DNA from: Acanthosoma haemorrhoidale
Lineage: Eukaryota > Arthropoda > Insecta > Hemiptera > Acanthosomatidae
Assembly (NCBI GenBank): GCA_930367205.1
Contig: OV884011.1
Coordinates: 109,731,139 to 109,795,138 of the forward strand
Length of the DNA stretch: 64,000 nucleotides
Reading direction: 5' to 3'
Part shown: positions 36,196 through 48,334 of the stretch, piece after piece
How positions within the stretch are numbered: the stretch's first letter is position 1
How the letters are laid out: each line of letters opens with the position of its first letter
Notes under the pieces: model-generated
Seen by the model: the letters and a program-made list of their open reading frames with translations, nothing else
Told to the model about the DNA's origin: nothing
Databases searched by the model: none
Translations under genes and position numbers: made by a program

Positions 36196-37382
36196 ACATT
36201 ATTTTTATAGTAATTATAATGTTAGGTATCCTTAATTTATCAGAAAAAATTAATGCATAATAACTATGATTTGATTGAATCTGGTTTGGGTAAGGGTATT
36301 TGGAAGTATGGAAATATATATTACTATTTAAATAAGGGACCCGTGCAGTAGAGTGGGCATACTGGTAGACTGTAATATCAGTCTTGCTCGAAAATTGGAA
36401 TAACCAATCTTTTCCTAGTTACAAAGCGTATATGCGGTCAATAGTGCATATGTTTTACTGGAAATATCCTTTGTCTGGATTCGTTGAAATTATCTTCTGC
36501 AGAAATCAAAAGCACGTTGTTTTTGAATATATTGCTTTATAATTATTGACTTAATGGTAACAAAAGGCGCTTCAAGTAGGAGACCGTTGCACAGTTGTGA
36601 AATTGGTCAATGTCGCGGTGAAAAAATCAAAACCGTTGTCAAGGGCATTAGTCAACCTTAAATCTCATTCGCAAAGTATACATACACATGTTCGTTCGGT
36701 CGAATGAACAGCGTGTCTCAGTCTCCCGAAATCTGTAATGAACATACCAAGTATGTTAATTATTCAATTTGTGGTGAAGTAGTAAGTACAAGTACCAATG
36801 GTTAGAATCACGTTGTACTATTTTGTGTGGTCTCAACGCGAGCCAATTATGATGATACGGATTAGTTTTACGTGCGATTATGCCGATTAAAGGGAGGAAG
36901 CACCTTTATCAGCTAATATCAAGATGGATCTCGGTAGAAGATTTTTGGAAAGAATAATTAAATACACTATTAATTGGTTATTGTACACTTAGAACACACA
37001 TTTTAGACCTCGCTATAGTTAACGATAGACAGAAAAATAAAGTATTTAAAAAAATAGAACGAAATAAGAGAATGTAAAATAAAAAATGTGTTCACACACA
37101 CTGGAGAACACATGCTTTTTAAGAATCTAAAGTAGAAAATGAAACGCAAACAAAAACAATATTACGAAAATAAAACAAGCACATCTTTACAAATATTTAC
37201 CCCACTTTACACACATTCTAATCCACGATTTGGTATTCACATGAAAATACTTTTATACCTAAAAATAAAATAAAATATCCTAAATGCTAGTGTATTATAT
37301 ATGTACTATTGTTATTAGTACATAATATAATACGAAGGAAATACAAGTCAACACTCTGATATAAGTTATAACTTTATGCAAC
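36196..37382. other. A+T-rich non-coding stretch
   Basis: No gene, RNA or terminal repeat is recognised here. Confidence 0.5.
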
Positions 37383-37800
37383 TATTCATTTGTTTGTTGC
37401 AGAAAATAGCAAATCAATCTTTTTTTGAAGAGGTTTAAAAAAGGAGCGTGGCGAATGGCCGGTGGGAAGGGAGTTGCAGAAGGATATTGCGATCAAGACG
37501 AGGGAATTGTAATGTATTCTAGTTCTGCCTGATTAAGGACCTAGGATGAGTTGTTAGGAAAACATTCGGCGTAAATGAACGTCTCCTTTGATGTTGAACA
37601 TGGAGAAGGTTGTTCGAATGCAGGTAAGAAGGTTGTTGGGTAGAACATGGTACCAAGGGAGTATTTGCAATTGAATTTGTGGAGTAAGCCGTTTCAACTG
37701 AGAAAGAAAGGGACTCCTGATATCTCTTGGGTAACCCAGTGCGAATCCAAAACTGTTGTCCATATAAATAAAAGGCTACTACGAAGAGCACGTTCATAAG
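37383..37800 (-). pseudogene. LINE reverse transcriptase C-terminal tail
   Basis: On the minus strand one frame (37797-37519) reads GQQFWIRTGLPKRYQ...SNNLLHVQHQRRRSFTPNVF and, after a frame change at about 37520, continues RIHYNSLVLIAISFCNSLPT, then RSFFKPLQKKIDLLFSA and a stop. The ending 'fwNsLP...sp..F...l' is the usual C-terminus of non-LTR reverse transcriptases of the CR1/Jockey type. It is 5'-truncated and frameshifted. It shows no obvious match to the other LINEs in the window, so it is probably a third family. Confidence 0.5.
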
Positions 37801-37949
37801 AATGGGGGAGGGGGGGCAGTACTTCCTAAGATTCCAGGCTCACAAAAGAAGCATCTGTGTTTGGCATTTCAGAAGCAATAATTATTCTCTTTAATGGTTT
37901 AATCGCAATACAACACAATGATTCTATGCCATCCCGTCTAACGTTGCCT

Positions 37950-38410
37950 TGTGATGTGCCTTTCCAAATTCACGGCTGCTTATCCTGCACCACCCTCCTA
38001 GACATGTTGAAGTTGCTAAGTATTTGCAACTCCTTCCAATTCTGAACGAAGAGAAGAAACGCCCCAACGTTTTCTTCAGAATAGACTAGTGACGGTAGGT
38101 CAGAATCGTACATATTGTAAATTCCCATCGAACGGAATAAGCGTGCTCTCGCGATTTCCAGGGTACATGTTCCGCATGTAGGCAGTGCAGTCTTCTTCTG
38201 TTTTATACTCATGCAGCTTAGATTGAAATACACCATGTCCCGTGAGTATCTGTGAGCTCCAGAGCTCCGCGGAGACCCATTTCGGCCTCTGCCTACCCTC
38301 GACAGAGGGGAAGTACTTCCTTAGGGTACCCCATCTGTTGTACTGGCCCCCTGGTCCATTCTCCGAAGAGGGCCTTCCACCTGCCTGGTTCCTCGTCAAT
38401 TCTTCTCCGA
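37950..38410 (-). pseudogene. R1-type LINE C-terminal fragment
   Basis: The minus-strand frame 38399-38100 contains KWVSAELWSSQILTGHGVFQ, resembling the conserved 'ylTQlLtGHGcF..yL' segment after the RT domain in R1-clade elements. A second frame (38236-37970) continues with TCGTCTLEIARARLF and VGAFLLFVQNWKELQ, resembling the downstream zinc-binding and helical tail, although the Cys/His pattern is degraded. The region is distinctly G+C-richer than its flanks. It is frameshifted and truncated. Confidence 0.5.
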
Positions 38411-38950
38411 AGAGGAGGTGGAAGATCTTCTAGTCATCACCTCTTCACTGTCGTCCTGAGGAGCTGTTCAAGGATTACCAAGTCTGCGGGAGCCACCATA
38501 GAATAGGTGAGATACTTTAAATCCTCATTAGCCTGTGCGTCTGGCCCATGTTCAGGTACGCTGACCATAACTATGATGCTTGGCGAACAATTTCCATCAC
38601 GACTGCCTGGTAGAGGGTCCTCGAGACTGGGGACGTAACCCCCCACATCACTTCACCTGGCAAAGCTGTTAGTGACATATGTCACCCTATCCTCCAAGTA
38701 TTCGATGGGGGGCGACAAATTCAGCTCCCTTCCCAGTCTCACCGCCAGATGTTACCTTCGTGCCCACTGTTACATATTTTTCTCCAAAGTCCAATCTGAC
38801 CGGGTGGGCAATGTCCATATTTTCTCTTACCAGGGCGGCGGTAGTCTTTTGAACAGCCATGGTCATCTTCCTCACTGGTCACGCACCTCTTTTCTACTAA
38901 GATAGCGCACGGCCACGCTCTTCTCATGACTCGGCTTATCTTCAAGTCCA
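38411..38950 (-). pseudogene. G+C-rich block, probable upstream part of the same LINE remnant
   Basis: This block adjoins the R1-type fragment and shares its raised G+C. Minus-strand frames read VAPADLVILEQLLRTTVKR and MTMAVQKTTAALVRENMDIA, which are coding-like but match no motif I recognise. It may be decayed polyprotein from the same element or a different repeat. Confidence 0.3.
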
Positions 38951-41900
38951 CATATTCTTGTGGTCATTATGAGAAGATCTAACAAAAAGCTTAATATAAT
39001 TAACTTAACGAATACTTTCTAACCATATTATTTATCAGGGTAATTATTAAACAATTTTAATTTCACCTATGATATGTTAATGTGTGGGTTTAAGTTAGGA
39101 ATTCTTTGCAAAAAAGAACATTTGAAAGTTTTTGAAGTTCCGTTATAATGTTCATGTACGTTGGCATTTATTTGAAGGTTAATATAAGTTCAATGTATAG
39201 AACTGCATCATGAGTAGCATGTAATTATATGCATACAATGTACTGTGAACAGGGGAATATTGCTCAGCTGGTTATCATCCCGATCAGAATACTCAGTAAT
39301 TTATAATCTGGAAACCGACAATGAAGTGAGTGGGTTTTGCTTCTCAGTGTATGAGGTTTGGTAAACTTTGTAAACTCCGATATTATTCTGTAGCGTTCCT
39401 ATTGTTCCCCAAAGGATCGTTGTAAGTTCAAATGTGGAAACACTCTCCAAATTACTCTTATTTTTAATTTATTGCATTCTTTAGTTTTTCATTAAATGGC
39501 TATAAAGAGCTAATTATGCCCTTGTTAATGGCTTAAATTAAGTTCCACAAAACCTCAATTTAAATATATATGATAGTTTTCATTAATTATAAAGAAACCT
39601 ACTTACTGTCATGTGTTTCAATTACAGGGAAGTTAGTGGTACATGACACCAGGATAAGATTGTAATTATGACAGTCAATAATGGAGGCTGCTATTACTAT
39701 ATGTAGGATAGAACGTTACCCTAGTTCACGCTGTAAAGAACAGCCTGTATGTGATTCACCCCAGGGAGAGCTAGATTTTGTTTCGCGACCAACGAAATAA
39801 ATTCAACGTTCCTTTTTCTGGTTAGCAACTTTCCTGCTATACTTCCAGAAGACAGGACAGTATCCTCTACTATCCACAAGATAGTTAAAACCAAAAAAAA
39901 AAAACACATTAAAAGCAACATAACAAGCATGTATTTTGATACATAGAAATCAGCGTTTCCCCCAATAAGAATAATTAAACAAAGACTTCCACACGAGAAT
40001 GACTGCTACTTATAATTACTAGAAATATAGAGCAGATTAAAAAACGGAGTGGTTCAAACTGAAAACGGCAGTTTTTTTAATTGCAAAATAATTGAATTTT
40101 ATTTGATAGTGCACTTCAAATTTCTTCTGCTCTGATTCCTAGATAGCTTTAAGGAAAAATCAAGAAGTATCTTGGAAATAAGTTGCTTTTTTTTTTGGCT
40201 AATAACTCGCTACTTATTGTTTGGATTTTAGAGATAAAATTAGTATTTATACAGCGATAAGAACTTACGATTAATAAAAGAAATTTTATCCATTAATGCC
40301 CGGCTTTTGTTCAACTTTCTTCCCAACTCTCCTTACACATATCTTATTATTATTCACTGGACAATTGAAAAATATTAAGTCATCAGAGCAATATTTAAGT
40401 AAAAATCTATACACCAGAATTGGTTGATTTCTTATTTAAGGCAATAAAACCTGGCTAAGTCATACATATGTAGTTCACATGGTAGAAGATCTGCTAATTA
40501 TAAATCACGTACAATAACAGTAGTGCCAAACAATAGAAGATGTGTCAGGACTGAGATGCGCACCGGAGATGACAGCTTGAAGAACAGGAGGCGCTTGAGA
40601 GGTTGAAATTTGGCAGCGAATAAACACTACCACGGAAGAATACTAACTTCATCACTTTATCTGTACCATCTCCTTTTCACATGTGCGTCACGGCATGGAT
40701 GAGGGAGTCACACCGCCCGTCCTGAGGCATCCCAGCCAACGAATAAGAGGATTTATGACCGCCTGAGGTGGCATTAACATTCAGCAAGGGTGGGTATCCA
40801 CCAGTTGGCACGGTACTTCACAACGCTCAGACTGCATGACCATTCTGCAAGCTGATCGCTTTCGCTTTCCTGAACATTTCCCCGATAACTTGATATGCAT
40901 TCGAAATAAGGCGATAAAAATGTTTTCAATAACAGCCTTAACACCTAGGAAGGGGTTCTACTTTTGTCCAAATACTCTTTGTATCTCCATCTGGTTGTAT
41001 GTATCGAGAGGGAGAATTTCTTTATTCAATTTTATGTTACATACGACCGTTACATTTTGGTTGTCAGACACCAGAGTGCCTCTTAACTAAAACTAAAATA
41101 CACTTAACACTTAAATATCCATTTAGTTCATGGGTAGGGAAATTGAAAGAAAGAAAATTACGAAATTTAGGCGTTTAAGAATAAACGAATGTACCCAGAA
41201 CACTATTTACTAAATTATTGTTGCCACTATTAGCAAGAAACGTTCGAGTACTTTCTTTTACTAAATTATAATAAAGTTAATGTCTGCGGTATCATGTAGT
41301 CCGGGGATGGTTTACTCCTAGGTGAGCTATTATTCTTATGAATTTATCCTGTATTCTCCCTGGTTTAATAACTATTGCAGGAATGTACCTATTTATTCTA
41401 GGATACGTTTGCGCTTGTTGTAGGCGGATCATGGGAAAGTAACAAAAATCATACAAATATTTAGATCATGCCATTTTCAAATCTAAATTGGATGCTATTT
41501 CAGTAATGCTATAACAGTAAAAAAGAACACAGTAGCTCTGCAGGAAACGATAAAATCGGTCCGATATTAATAGAAATATTTTACAACGGCGGTTTTTCAA
41601 ATTAAATTTTTATAAAATGCCTTCGTTTCATCATTGTCGTGTCTGTTGCTGAATACCAAAGGCACTCACTAGGATGTGTGTAACGGGCCAAAATTCCAAT
41701 TTCGTTTCTGTACTATAAAGCCTGTTGACCACAGTCAGACTCTAATAACTGCGAATTCAAAATGGGTTCAGAAAAGGATGCAGGGAAAACTGATTGTTTT
41801 CAATATAGAAAACGAATAATAACCGGATAATAACAGAGAACAGACATTGCTAACTTTTTATTATGAAACATTACCGGTATGCAATTACAATTTGTCGGTT

Positions 41901-42305
41901 AAATACGTTTCATGCTCGCAATGCTCCCAACTGAGATTAAATTAATTGGAGTTTAAAAATGACATTATTTAATACAAGGCGAAACCAAATTAATATTTGA
42001 TAAAATAGAATGACAGGCAATGCTGCTAAGAATTTGAAATGAGAGGTTACCTGTCAATTTTCATGGTCTAGTGTTTTTTAACTGACAATTTCAAAAATTG
42101 TGTTACGGAGAAATAAAGTACTGATATAATAAAAATTACATTTGTTCATGGTGAATAACATTTCACAACAGCTTGTTGTGCGGTTAGCTCTCTTTGTCCA
42201 ACTGAGGCAGGATAGTCGAACCTCTGTACATTGAACTTGAAACGTTGATTTAAAAAAAGTCTACCAGGGATAACTACCTGTGGAATGTAACTAAAAAAAT
42301 CCTAA
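38951..42305. other. A+T-rich non-coding stretch
   Basis: No gene is recognised. A G+C-richer segment at about 40550-40830 has no open frame of note and no partner repeat in the window. Confidence 0.5.
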
Positions 42306-42695
42306 AGTATCATCCGGTTTCACACCCACTCCGTCGTGATGATGAGTCCTGGGCGGCTTCGGATGGTGGAAGGTCGAAAGAATTTTCTCTGCGTCTTACC
42401 CATTCCTTCACACGTAACCTTTCTCATCAAAACCATACTCACAGCACAACTGTTGAAAATTTTCTCACTTCCACTATACCTCTCTCACTTCCACCAAAAG
42501 CCGTTAACCCCTCTAAGGTCAAATACCTTCTGAAAAACCTATCTTACCGAAAATCCTCTGGATATGATCTTCTTCCTCCTAAAGCCATAATCTTCCTAAA
42601 CTACATCTATAATTGCATTATCCGAACTATGCAATTTCCTCTCCTCTGGAAACATTCCATTATTGTCCTATTCGCCAAACCTACGAATAAATAAC
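42306..42695 (+). pseudogene. Jockey-A LINE, segment between endonuclease and RT
   Basis: One frame gives NLSYRKSSGYDLLPPKAIIF, NYIYNCIIRTMQFPLLWKH and SIIVLFAKPTNK. This matches the Jockey pre-palm block 'SPGyDlI..kil..lp..a...l..ifN.il...yfP..WK.a.vi.ipKp.K'. The element breaks off at about 42695 and resumes at 43587 with SSYRPISLLPI, so the two parts flank an insertion. Confidence 0.7.
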
Positions 42696-43586
42696 TACAT
42701 AAGATAAATCACCCTATACTCTATTGTATATATATTGTAAATTGGTAAATTAATTACATTTAAACAAATGTAAATAACATTACCAAACCATAAGTCATTG
42801 TAAATGTAATAAACAGTAAAAGACGCAGCTAAAAATAAACTAATTAGAGGCTGAAAACCCTTACCCTCTATCCAGAGCAGGTAGCAAGCGACCCAGACCG
42901 AGGCCTGAGTGACTACGAGAACAAAGGACCACCGCATACTGGGATATCATTGGCAACAATAAAACCTCACATGATTGGGTACTAACAAGGCATGCCGAGT
43001 ATAAATAGACCCGGGCTTTTGGCCTGTAAATCATTTTCACGACGGCTCTCTAACTGGTGAACTTGCAGCTGCACTGATGATTCAAGACTTGGCCTTCTCA
43101 TTTATGAAAACCTCTGGACCTCTCTTCCTAGCCTCGCTATGTTTTAGTCCGGCCTTGTCTAACCCCACACTCTCCTAGTGGGATACTATGCCTTCGCCTC
43201 GCTAAAACTAGCACCTTCTTGGAAGAGACCTCTCCCTCATGGCCAACGGTTGTCGTGGCCCTACAAACTTTACCTAGTAGTGCCTCCCACGGAAATCCAG
43301 TCTCCCTCTCTCCGGTTCACACTCGCCTTTGGGATCCGGACGATTTTCGCTTACCCTCAGATAACGAGTGTGAATTCGTGGTCATTCCAACACCACACAA
43401 ACTACCTACACTACCTACCCTATACCTCTTCTCCTGAACAAAGTGCATTGTCGGGGCATACCTATCAAATATGAAGTCAGATAGTAAGACCCGTCATGAA
43501 ACAATTGTCCAGGTCATAGCCTAATCAACCCTCGCTTCGTTACCAGGGCTAGGGTAACTAGGCGCCACTCTCGTGAAGACCCGACA
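42696..43586 (+). mobile_element. RepA dispersed repeat, copy 3, nested in Jockey-A
   Basis: An insertion of about 890 bp interrupts the LINE. Its 3' half (43130-43480) matches RepA copies 1 and 2 in reverse orientation. Upstream on the sense (plus) strand are a TATAAATA box at 43001-43008 and an Inr-like TCATTT about 32 bp further on, then the short ORF with MGYYAFASLKLAPSW and, after a frameshift, NPVSLSPVHTRLWDPD and FVVIPTPHKLP ending at YLFS-stop (43437). The exact ends and target duplication are unclear. The left part (42696-42960) is A+T-rich and not obviously shared with the other copies. Confidence 0.65.
43001..43037 (+). promoter_or_regulatory. TATA box and initiator-like site of RepA copy 3
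   Basis: TATAAATAG at 43001-43009 is followed, 32 bp from its first T, by TCATTTTC, which resembles the insect initiator TCA(G/T)T(T/C). The spacing is that of a canonical pol II core promoter and points into the RepA short ORF. Confidence 0.45.
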
Positions 43587-44745
43587 CACCCAATGACGCC
43601 TCATCTTACCGTCCAATTAGCCTACTCCCTATCCTCTTAAAAATATTTGAGAAACTCCTATTAAAACGTCTACTTTCAATTGTTAAATCCAAAAACAGTT
43701 TTCCTACACACCAGTTTGGTTTCCGTCAACGACATTCCACTGCTCAACAAGGCCTTCATGTTGTTGATCACATCTCCTCAGCCCTTGAATCCAAACAGTA
43801 TTGCACTGCTGCCTTTCGTGATATAGCTCAAGCTTTTTACAGGGATTGGCACGCAGGTTTGCTCTACAAGCTCAAAAAATATTTACCACAGACCCTTTTC
43901 CTAATCCTAAAGTCCTACCTTTCAAACTGCTTCTTTCAAGTCCACTGTGGTCTGTTATATTCTATCTACTATCCCATAAAAGCAGGAGTTTTACAGGGCA
44001 GTGTCCTAGGCCCCATCCTCTATAACATATAAACCTCTGATGTCCCCTCTAAACCCAATACCGTCTTGGCAACATTTGCAGATGTCACTGCAGTCTTGTC
44101 ATGCCACTCAGACCCCAATATAGCATCCCATGACCTTCAAAAATACCTTGATGAGATCGAGTATTGTAGTATTGGTGCAACCAATGGCGGATCAAAGTTA
44201 ATAAAGCAAAATGTTCCCACATTACCTTCACCCTCTGTCACAAGTCTTGTCCACTAGTTTATTTTAATTCCATTCCTGTTGTTGTATCCGAGACAGTACG
44301 GTACTTAGGCTTCCATCTCGACAAACCGCTGACATGAAACCCACATACAAAACTAAAAAGACAAGAACTAAACAGACGCTTTGGACAACTGTACAGACTA
44401 CTTCTAAGGACATCCCATCTCTTAATAGAAAATAAATCTACAAATTACTAATCTACAAAGTTATACCGAAGCCAATCTGGACATACTGAATAGAGCTATG
44501 GGGGACAGCAAAAAAGTCGAATATCAAGCGGATCCAACCCTTTGAATCCAATCCGCTTCCTCTTTCGCATGCGAGGGAGGTAGCAATCATGTGGATTTGG
44601 GAGGCATCTGGCTGTTTGTAAATATTGTATGAATGAGCGAGTGAATAATAAATTGTAAATATGGTATGAATGTGAACATTTATCTCAATTACTTATTGCC
44701 TAATAAGGCAGATTGTAATTTTAGCACAATAAAGAAGTTATATAT
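43587..44745 (+). pseudogene. Jockey-A LINE, RT domain and 3' end
   Basis: The frames encode SSYRPISLLPILLKIFEKLL, HQFGFRQRHSTAQQGLHVVD, AGVLQGSVLGPILYNI-stop and TVLATFADVTAVLS. The FADD box is changed to FADV, which removes a catalytic Asp, and the 'lD..kAFD' box is changed to RDIAQAFYRD. The order matches the Jockey RT. The frame has several stops. Near 44550 it jumps from the thumb region straight into the 3' untranslated region, so about 600 bp present in other copies are deleted. The 3' tail (GCAGATTGTAATTTTAGCAC, AATAAAG) is complete and followed by a TA tract. Confidence 0.8.
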
Positions 44746-45535
44746 ATATATGATTTAAAAAAAATCTATGTATAAAATTTCAATGTATAGAAAAATTGAA
44801 ATTTGTCATTATTGCCATGCTAAAAATAGTATCCATTTTTTTGAAGCCTTCGGAAGTATTATATTCTTTTCTTTTCAGTAAATCACAGCATTACTAAGCA
44901 GTTAAATTGCCTTTGAAAAACATTTCTTTTACATGAAAATCATATTAATTTCCCTATGTCACAAAGACTTTGAGACACAAATATAATATGTAATAGCAAT
45001 TAGATAATGAGAATGACATAATAAAAAAGATTCCTGATTCTCCAATCGTCTCTCTCGTATATCGGGCTATCAATTCTTCTCATAGGCCTTTTCATTAACA
45101 AATGTTTCAAAAACTTATTGACGATATTGACACCCATGAAAATTCATGTCTACGCCAGACTTGTTTTGGTTGGTCACACTAATGTGATATACAAGTGGCG
45201 TTTTTGTATTTCGGTACAGCTAAATAACTTCGCATTTGCAAAATAGCCTCGGTTTCAGCAAATAATTCTATTTGATACCTCTTCAATGACCTTGTACTAA
45301 TGCTGCTTTCCAGATGTTTGAATTCCCGCCCTCCCTCGAACCGAGCAGTCATCAATATTTATATTTTTCCCAGTGCTGCCTATTTCAGAGGCGGGTATCT
45401 ACAGATGTTTTCATTCCTAGTTGTATTTCTGAAGCGACAATGCTCGTTTTTTTTTTCTCAATTTACAAACAAGGCCGTTAGCTAATTTTTTTTTTCTGTC
45501 CTAGCCAGGCATTGTTATATCGTCTGCATATGCTC
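44746..45535. other. A+T-rich non-coding stretch
   Basis: No gene or repeat is recognised, apart from short T runs. Confidence 0.5.
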
Positions 45536-45547
45536 TAGTCTGAGTTA

Positions 45548-45608
<61 letters not shown>

Positions 45609-45851
45609 CCCTTCCTGAGGCTGAGCCTCAAACGGGCTTACCCAACGAGCCCGTGAAGCGAGCTCATGGGGTTACGTAGCCTGTGGTGCGCGTATTCCGG
45701 TGCGATGGGATTGTTGCACCGGTCAGCGCACCTTGAGTAATACTGTTTTCGTTCTTTATTTTCCAAAACCACAAAGAAAACAAAATAAAATAAAATCTTT
45801 TCCTTAAATCTACTTTGTACAATCCTTACTAGCTTTATAGTCTGAGTTACC
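45536..45851 (-). mobile_element. retroposon with 56-nt tail and 14-bp target-site duplication
   Basis: TAGTCTGAGTTACC is present at 45536-45549 and again at 45838-45851. Between the copies lie 56 T residues (45550-45605), which are a poly-A tail on the minus strand, and a body of about 232 bp with a G+C-rich, hairpin-rich part (CCTGAGGCTGAGCCTCA, ACGGGCTTACCCAACGAGCCCGT). The tail, duplication and orientation show LINE-mediated retroposition. It could be a SINE or the 3' end of a LINE. I see no tRNA-like promoter boxes and no RT coding sequence. Confidence 0.8.
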
Positions 45852-46958
45852 GGTAAAGGACGTTTCCTCTTGAGGTACGCTTCATCAGTCCAATCAAACA
45901 GGACACCCCTGGATATACATCAGATACTCTACTCCCAATATTATCTGCTGTAATTAAAGCCATTCAATTCATGCCGACCAGATTTATTAATTACATTAGA
46001 GCTCCAGAATATACCAGTAAAGACAAGAGCTAGATCCTGCTGATACTGTGTAAAACTTATCGGAATAATAAACGCATGTTATTTTATTCATATTATTATT
46101 TTATTTATATGAGATTTTCTCTAAAATATGTCGTATGATAATTAATGAATTGATGTAATCTAACGATGCATTATCAATTTTTTTTTTTTAATTTAAAAGT
46201 GCCTGTATCCTTCTGGGTCATTATCGTTTTTGGATGGTTCATTCTTGATGATACAGTTCCATTGTTTTAATCAATTATATTTATAAGAAAGTTTTGCCAC
46301 TTATAATGAGAAGGTTTCTTACTACTACGATTTTGAAAATGATCTGTTATTCAAAAGAATGCCTTTTACTAGGTTTTTTTTTTTTTTTTTCAATTGTTTG
46401 AAATGGTGCTCTAGATGAAACTGTGCTAATTTGAATCGTATTTATGAGCTGATGAAATACCTCTCTTATACAAGGAGTAGATATGGATATTAAAAATAAT
46501 AAATCGCAAAGGAAGAATATAACAAAGATTAAAAGCAAAAGGAATTTTTGTATGGAAATGTCGAGGCAGTCTTCTTAAAAAGATAAAAGAAGGGGGAAAA
46601 AGTCGAGGAAGAAATTGCGGAGAAGCATATTGGCTTGGGATAAGGCAGAAAACAAAAAAGAGGGGAAACAAAATTCCTGTGGGTTGGGAAGAGTCGTGAA
46701 GGTTTAAGAATTTTCTGGGGGGGAAAGCATCTAGGGAACAACTGTTAAAACATCCTATCGGAACCCTGAGGAGGGAAAAGCCTAACTCCTAAGGCTTTTC
46801 CGACCTCCCTCCAGCAACGATCCTCAATTTTTTTTCCCTTTGTAAAATTAAATTAGCTCTAAAGGTAAGCAAACGTCATATATATATTCAAGCATTTGTA
46901 ATTGTTTATCAAAACTTGTAGGTTTTTGTAAACATTTGTTATTCCGGGGGGGGGGGAG
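45852..46958. other. non-coding stretch with purine-rich part
   Basis: A purine-rich block at about 46540-46770 yields low-complexity open frames on the minus strand, which I reject as genes. A perfect 10-bp hairpin lies at 46774-46801. G(11) lies just before the inverted repeat at 46959. Confidence 0.5.
46774..46801. other. perfect 10-bp hairpin
   Basis: GGAAAAGCCT and AGGCTTTTCC pair perfectly around an 8-nt loop (AACTCCTA). The function is unknown. It may mark the end of an unidentified repeat. Confidence 0.6.
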
Positions 46959-47023
46959 CAGTGTTCACTTTAAGTGTCCGAGTCTTTTTTGTCTTATCAA
47001 TCCTCTCTTCTTCTAATTTGATT

Positions 47024-48334
47024 GCTATAGGCTAAATTCCTGCGCGCAGGAAATGAGAGGACAGCTTATTGTGACCAATCAGGGTTGACTATTCCAGCGC
47101 CCCTGGTGAGTGGTTGAGGTATCGTGATCGTGAACCATCTGTCTATACTCACACCGTATGTATATTGATGTATAAAAATATAGAGATTTATTGGATCAAA
47201 GTATTAAAGTACATTAATTATTGTTTCTTTGGTTATTGATTTATAGTTGTTTTTTTTCTCGTGTTTTATTTTATTGCCTTGGTGTATTATACATAACAAA
47301 CAAATCGAAGTTGGGGCCTAACTGATGTCGACAATTAGACAATCTTTACTATGCTAATACTCTACAATAACCTATCGGAGCCCAGAACTATTGTGTTCTA
47401 ACAATATTCAACTTATATAATTAATTTCTTTATGTAGAGGAACTGATCTAATCTTTCAACATACCAATTATTATCTCATTAGCAATTATTGTTAGTAACC
47501 ACTAAAACTGTTAAAACCATCACTGTTAATAAGCATTCACATTCTCTTTTTTTCCATTCTTGATAAATACAAAATGGGTCGTATTATTTGTATTTTTTAT
47601 TCTTAATATATTCACAATATTTAATAATAAATTATTATTTTTATAATATGACAAAACAAAACACTGGTAATGGTGATTGATGTGAAAGCCTAGCTAATTT
47701 AAATACTACTCGTGGCAGTTCAGTTCTCAGCGCTGCCTACAAATGTGTCTTAGTATAGCATGAAAAAACGTTTTTATGTTATAGAGAGATTACATATCAT
47801 TTAAAAAGAGTTGTTTCCTTGTTTAATTATTTACGCCCTTATAGCTCATTTTAACCCAGAATTTCGATATCATGAAGCAGTTACGCTCACGTTGTTGAGA
47901 GTTGTTTTTTAACAATATTATAATTCTTACAATAATTATCTTGTATAGCATTCATTTTATTTCCGTCGTGGCTTGAAGGGCTTCTATTTGATGATCTAAA
48001 TCCTCTTAAACAATTTTTAAAGACAAATCTAAATATTTGACAAAGCTCTAGTCTGTTGACAATAAGTTTAAGGTCAGGCTGGGGGCGAGAGAATTTATTA
48101 TCCGACTTGGTAAAGTAAAGAGTAGCTCATTGCTAAGCATCAAATTTCTTCACTCTCCTAGAGGTAAAGTAAGATAACTTTTTCACTTTTCGTATTCTCA
48201 AAGGACAAAGGTTTTAGACCTCATGACATTTTGGGATAATGGAGAAGTATTCTTCGTCATATATGATATCATAATTAATGAATATATAACTCCTTTACAT
48301 ATTACATATTACATATTATGCTATACTACACATA
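47024..48334. other. A+T-rich non-coding stretch inside the inverted-repeat pair
   Basis: No transposase or other coding frame is visible. A CCTGCGCGCAGG palindrome lies near 47039. TACATAT units repeat just before the Jockey-A tail at 48335. Confidence 0.45.

Noticed and set aside
42695..42937. 80-codon minus-strand frame with hydrophobic residues
   Set aside because: It lies in the A+T-rich left part of the RepA insertion. The hydrophobicity follows from T-rich codons and there is no supporting context.
46426..46741. Overlapping minus-strand frames rich in Phe and Pro
   Set aside because: They come from a purine-rich low-complexity stretch and show no motif or consistent frame.
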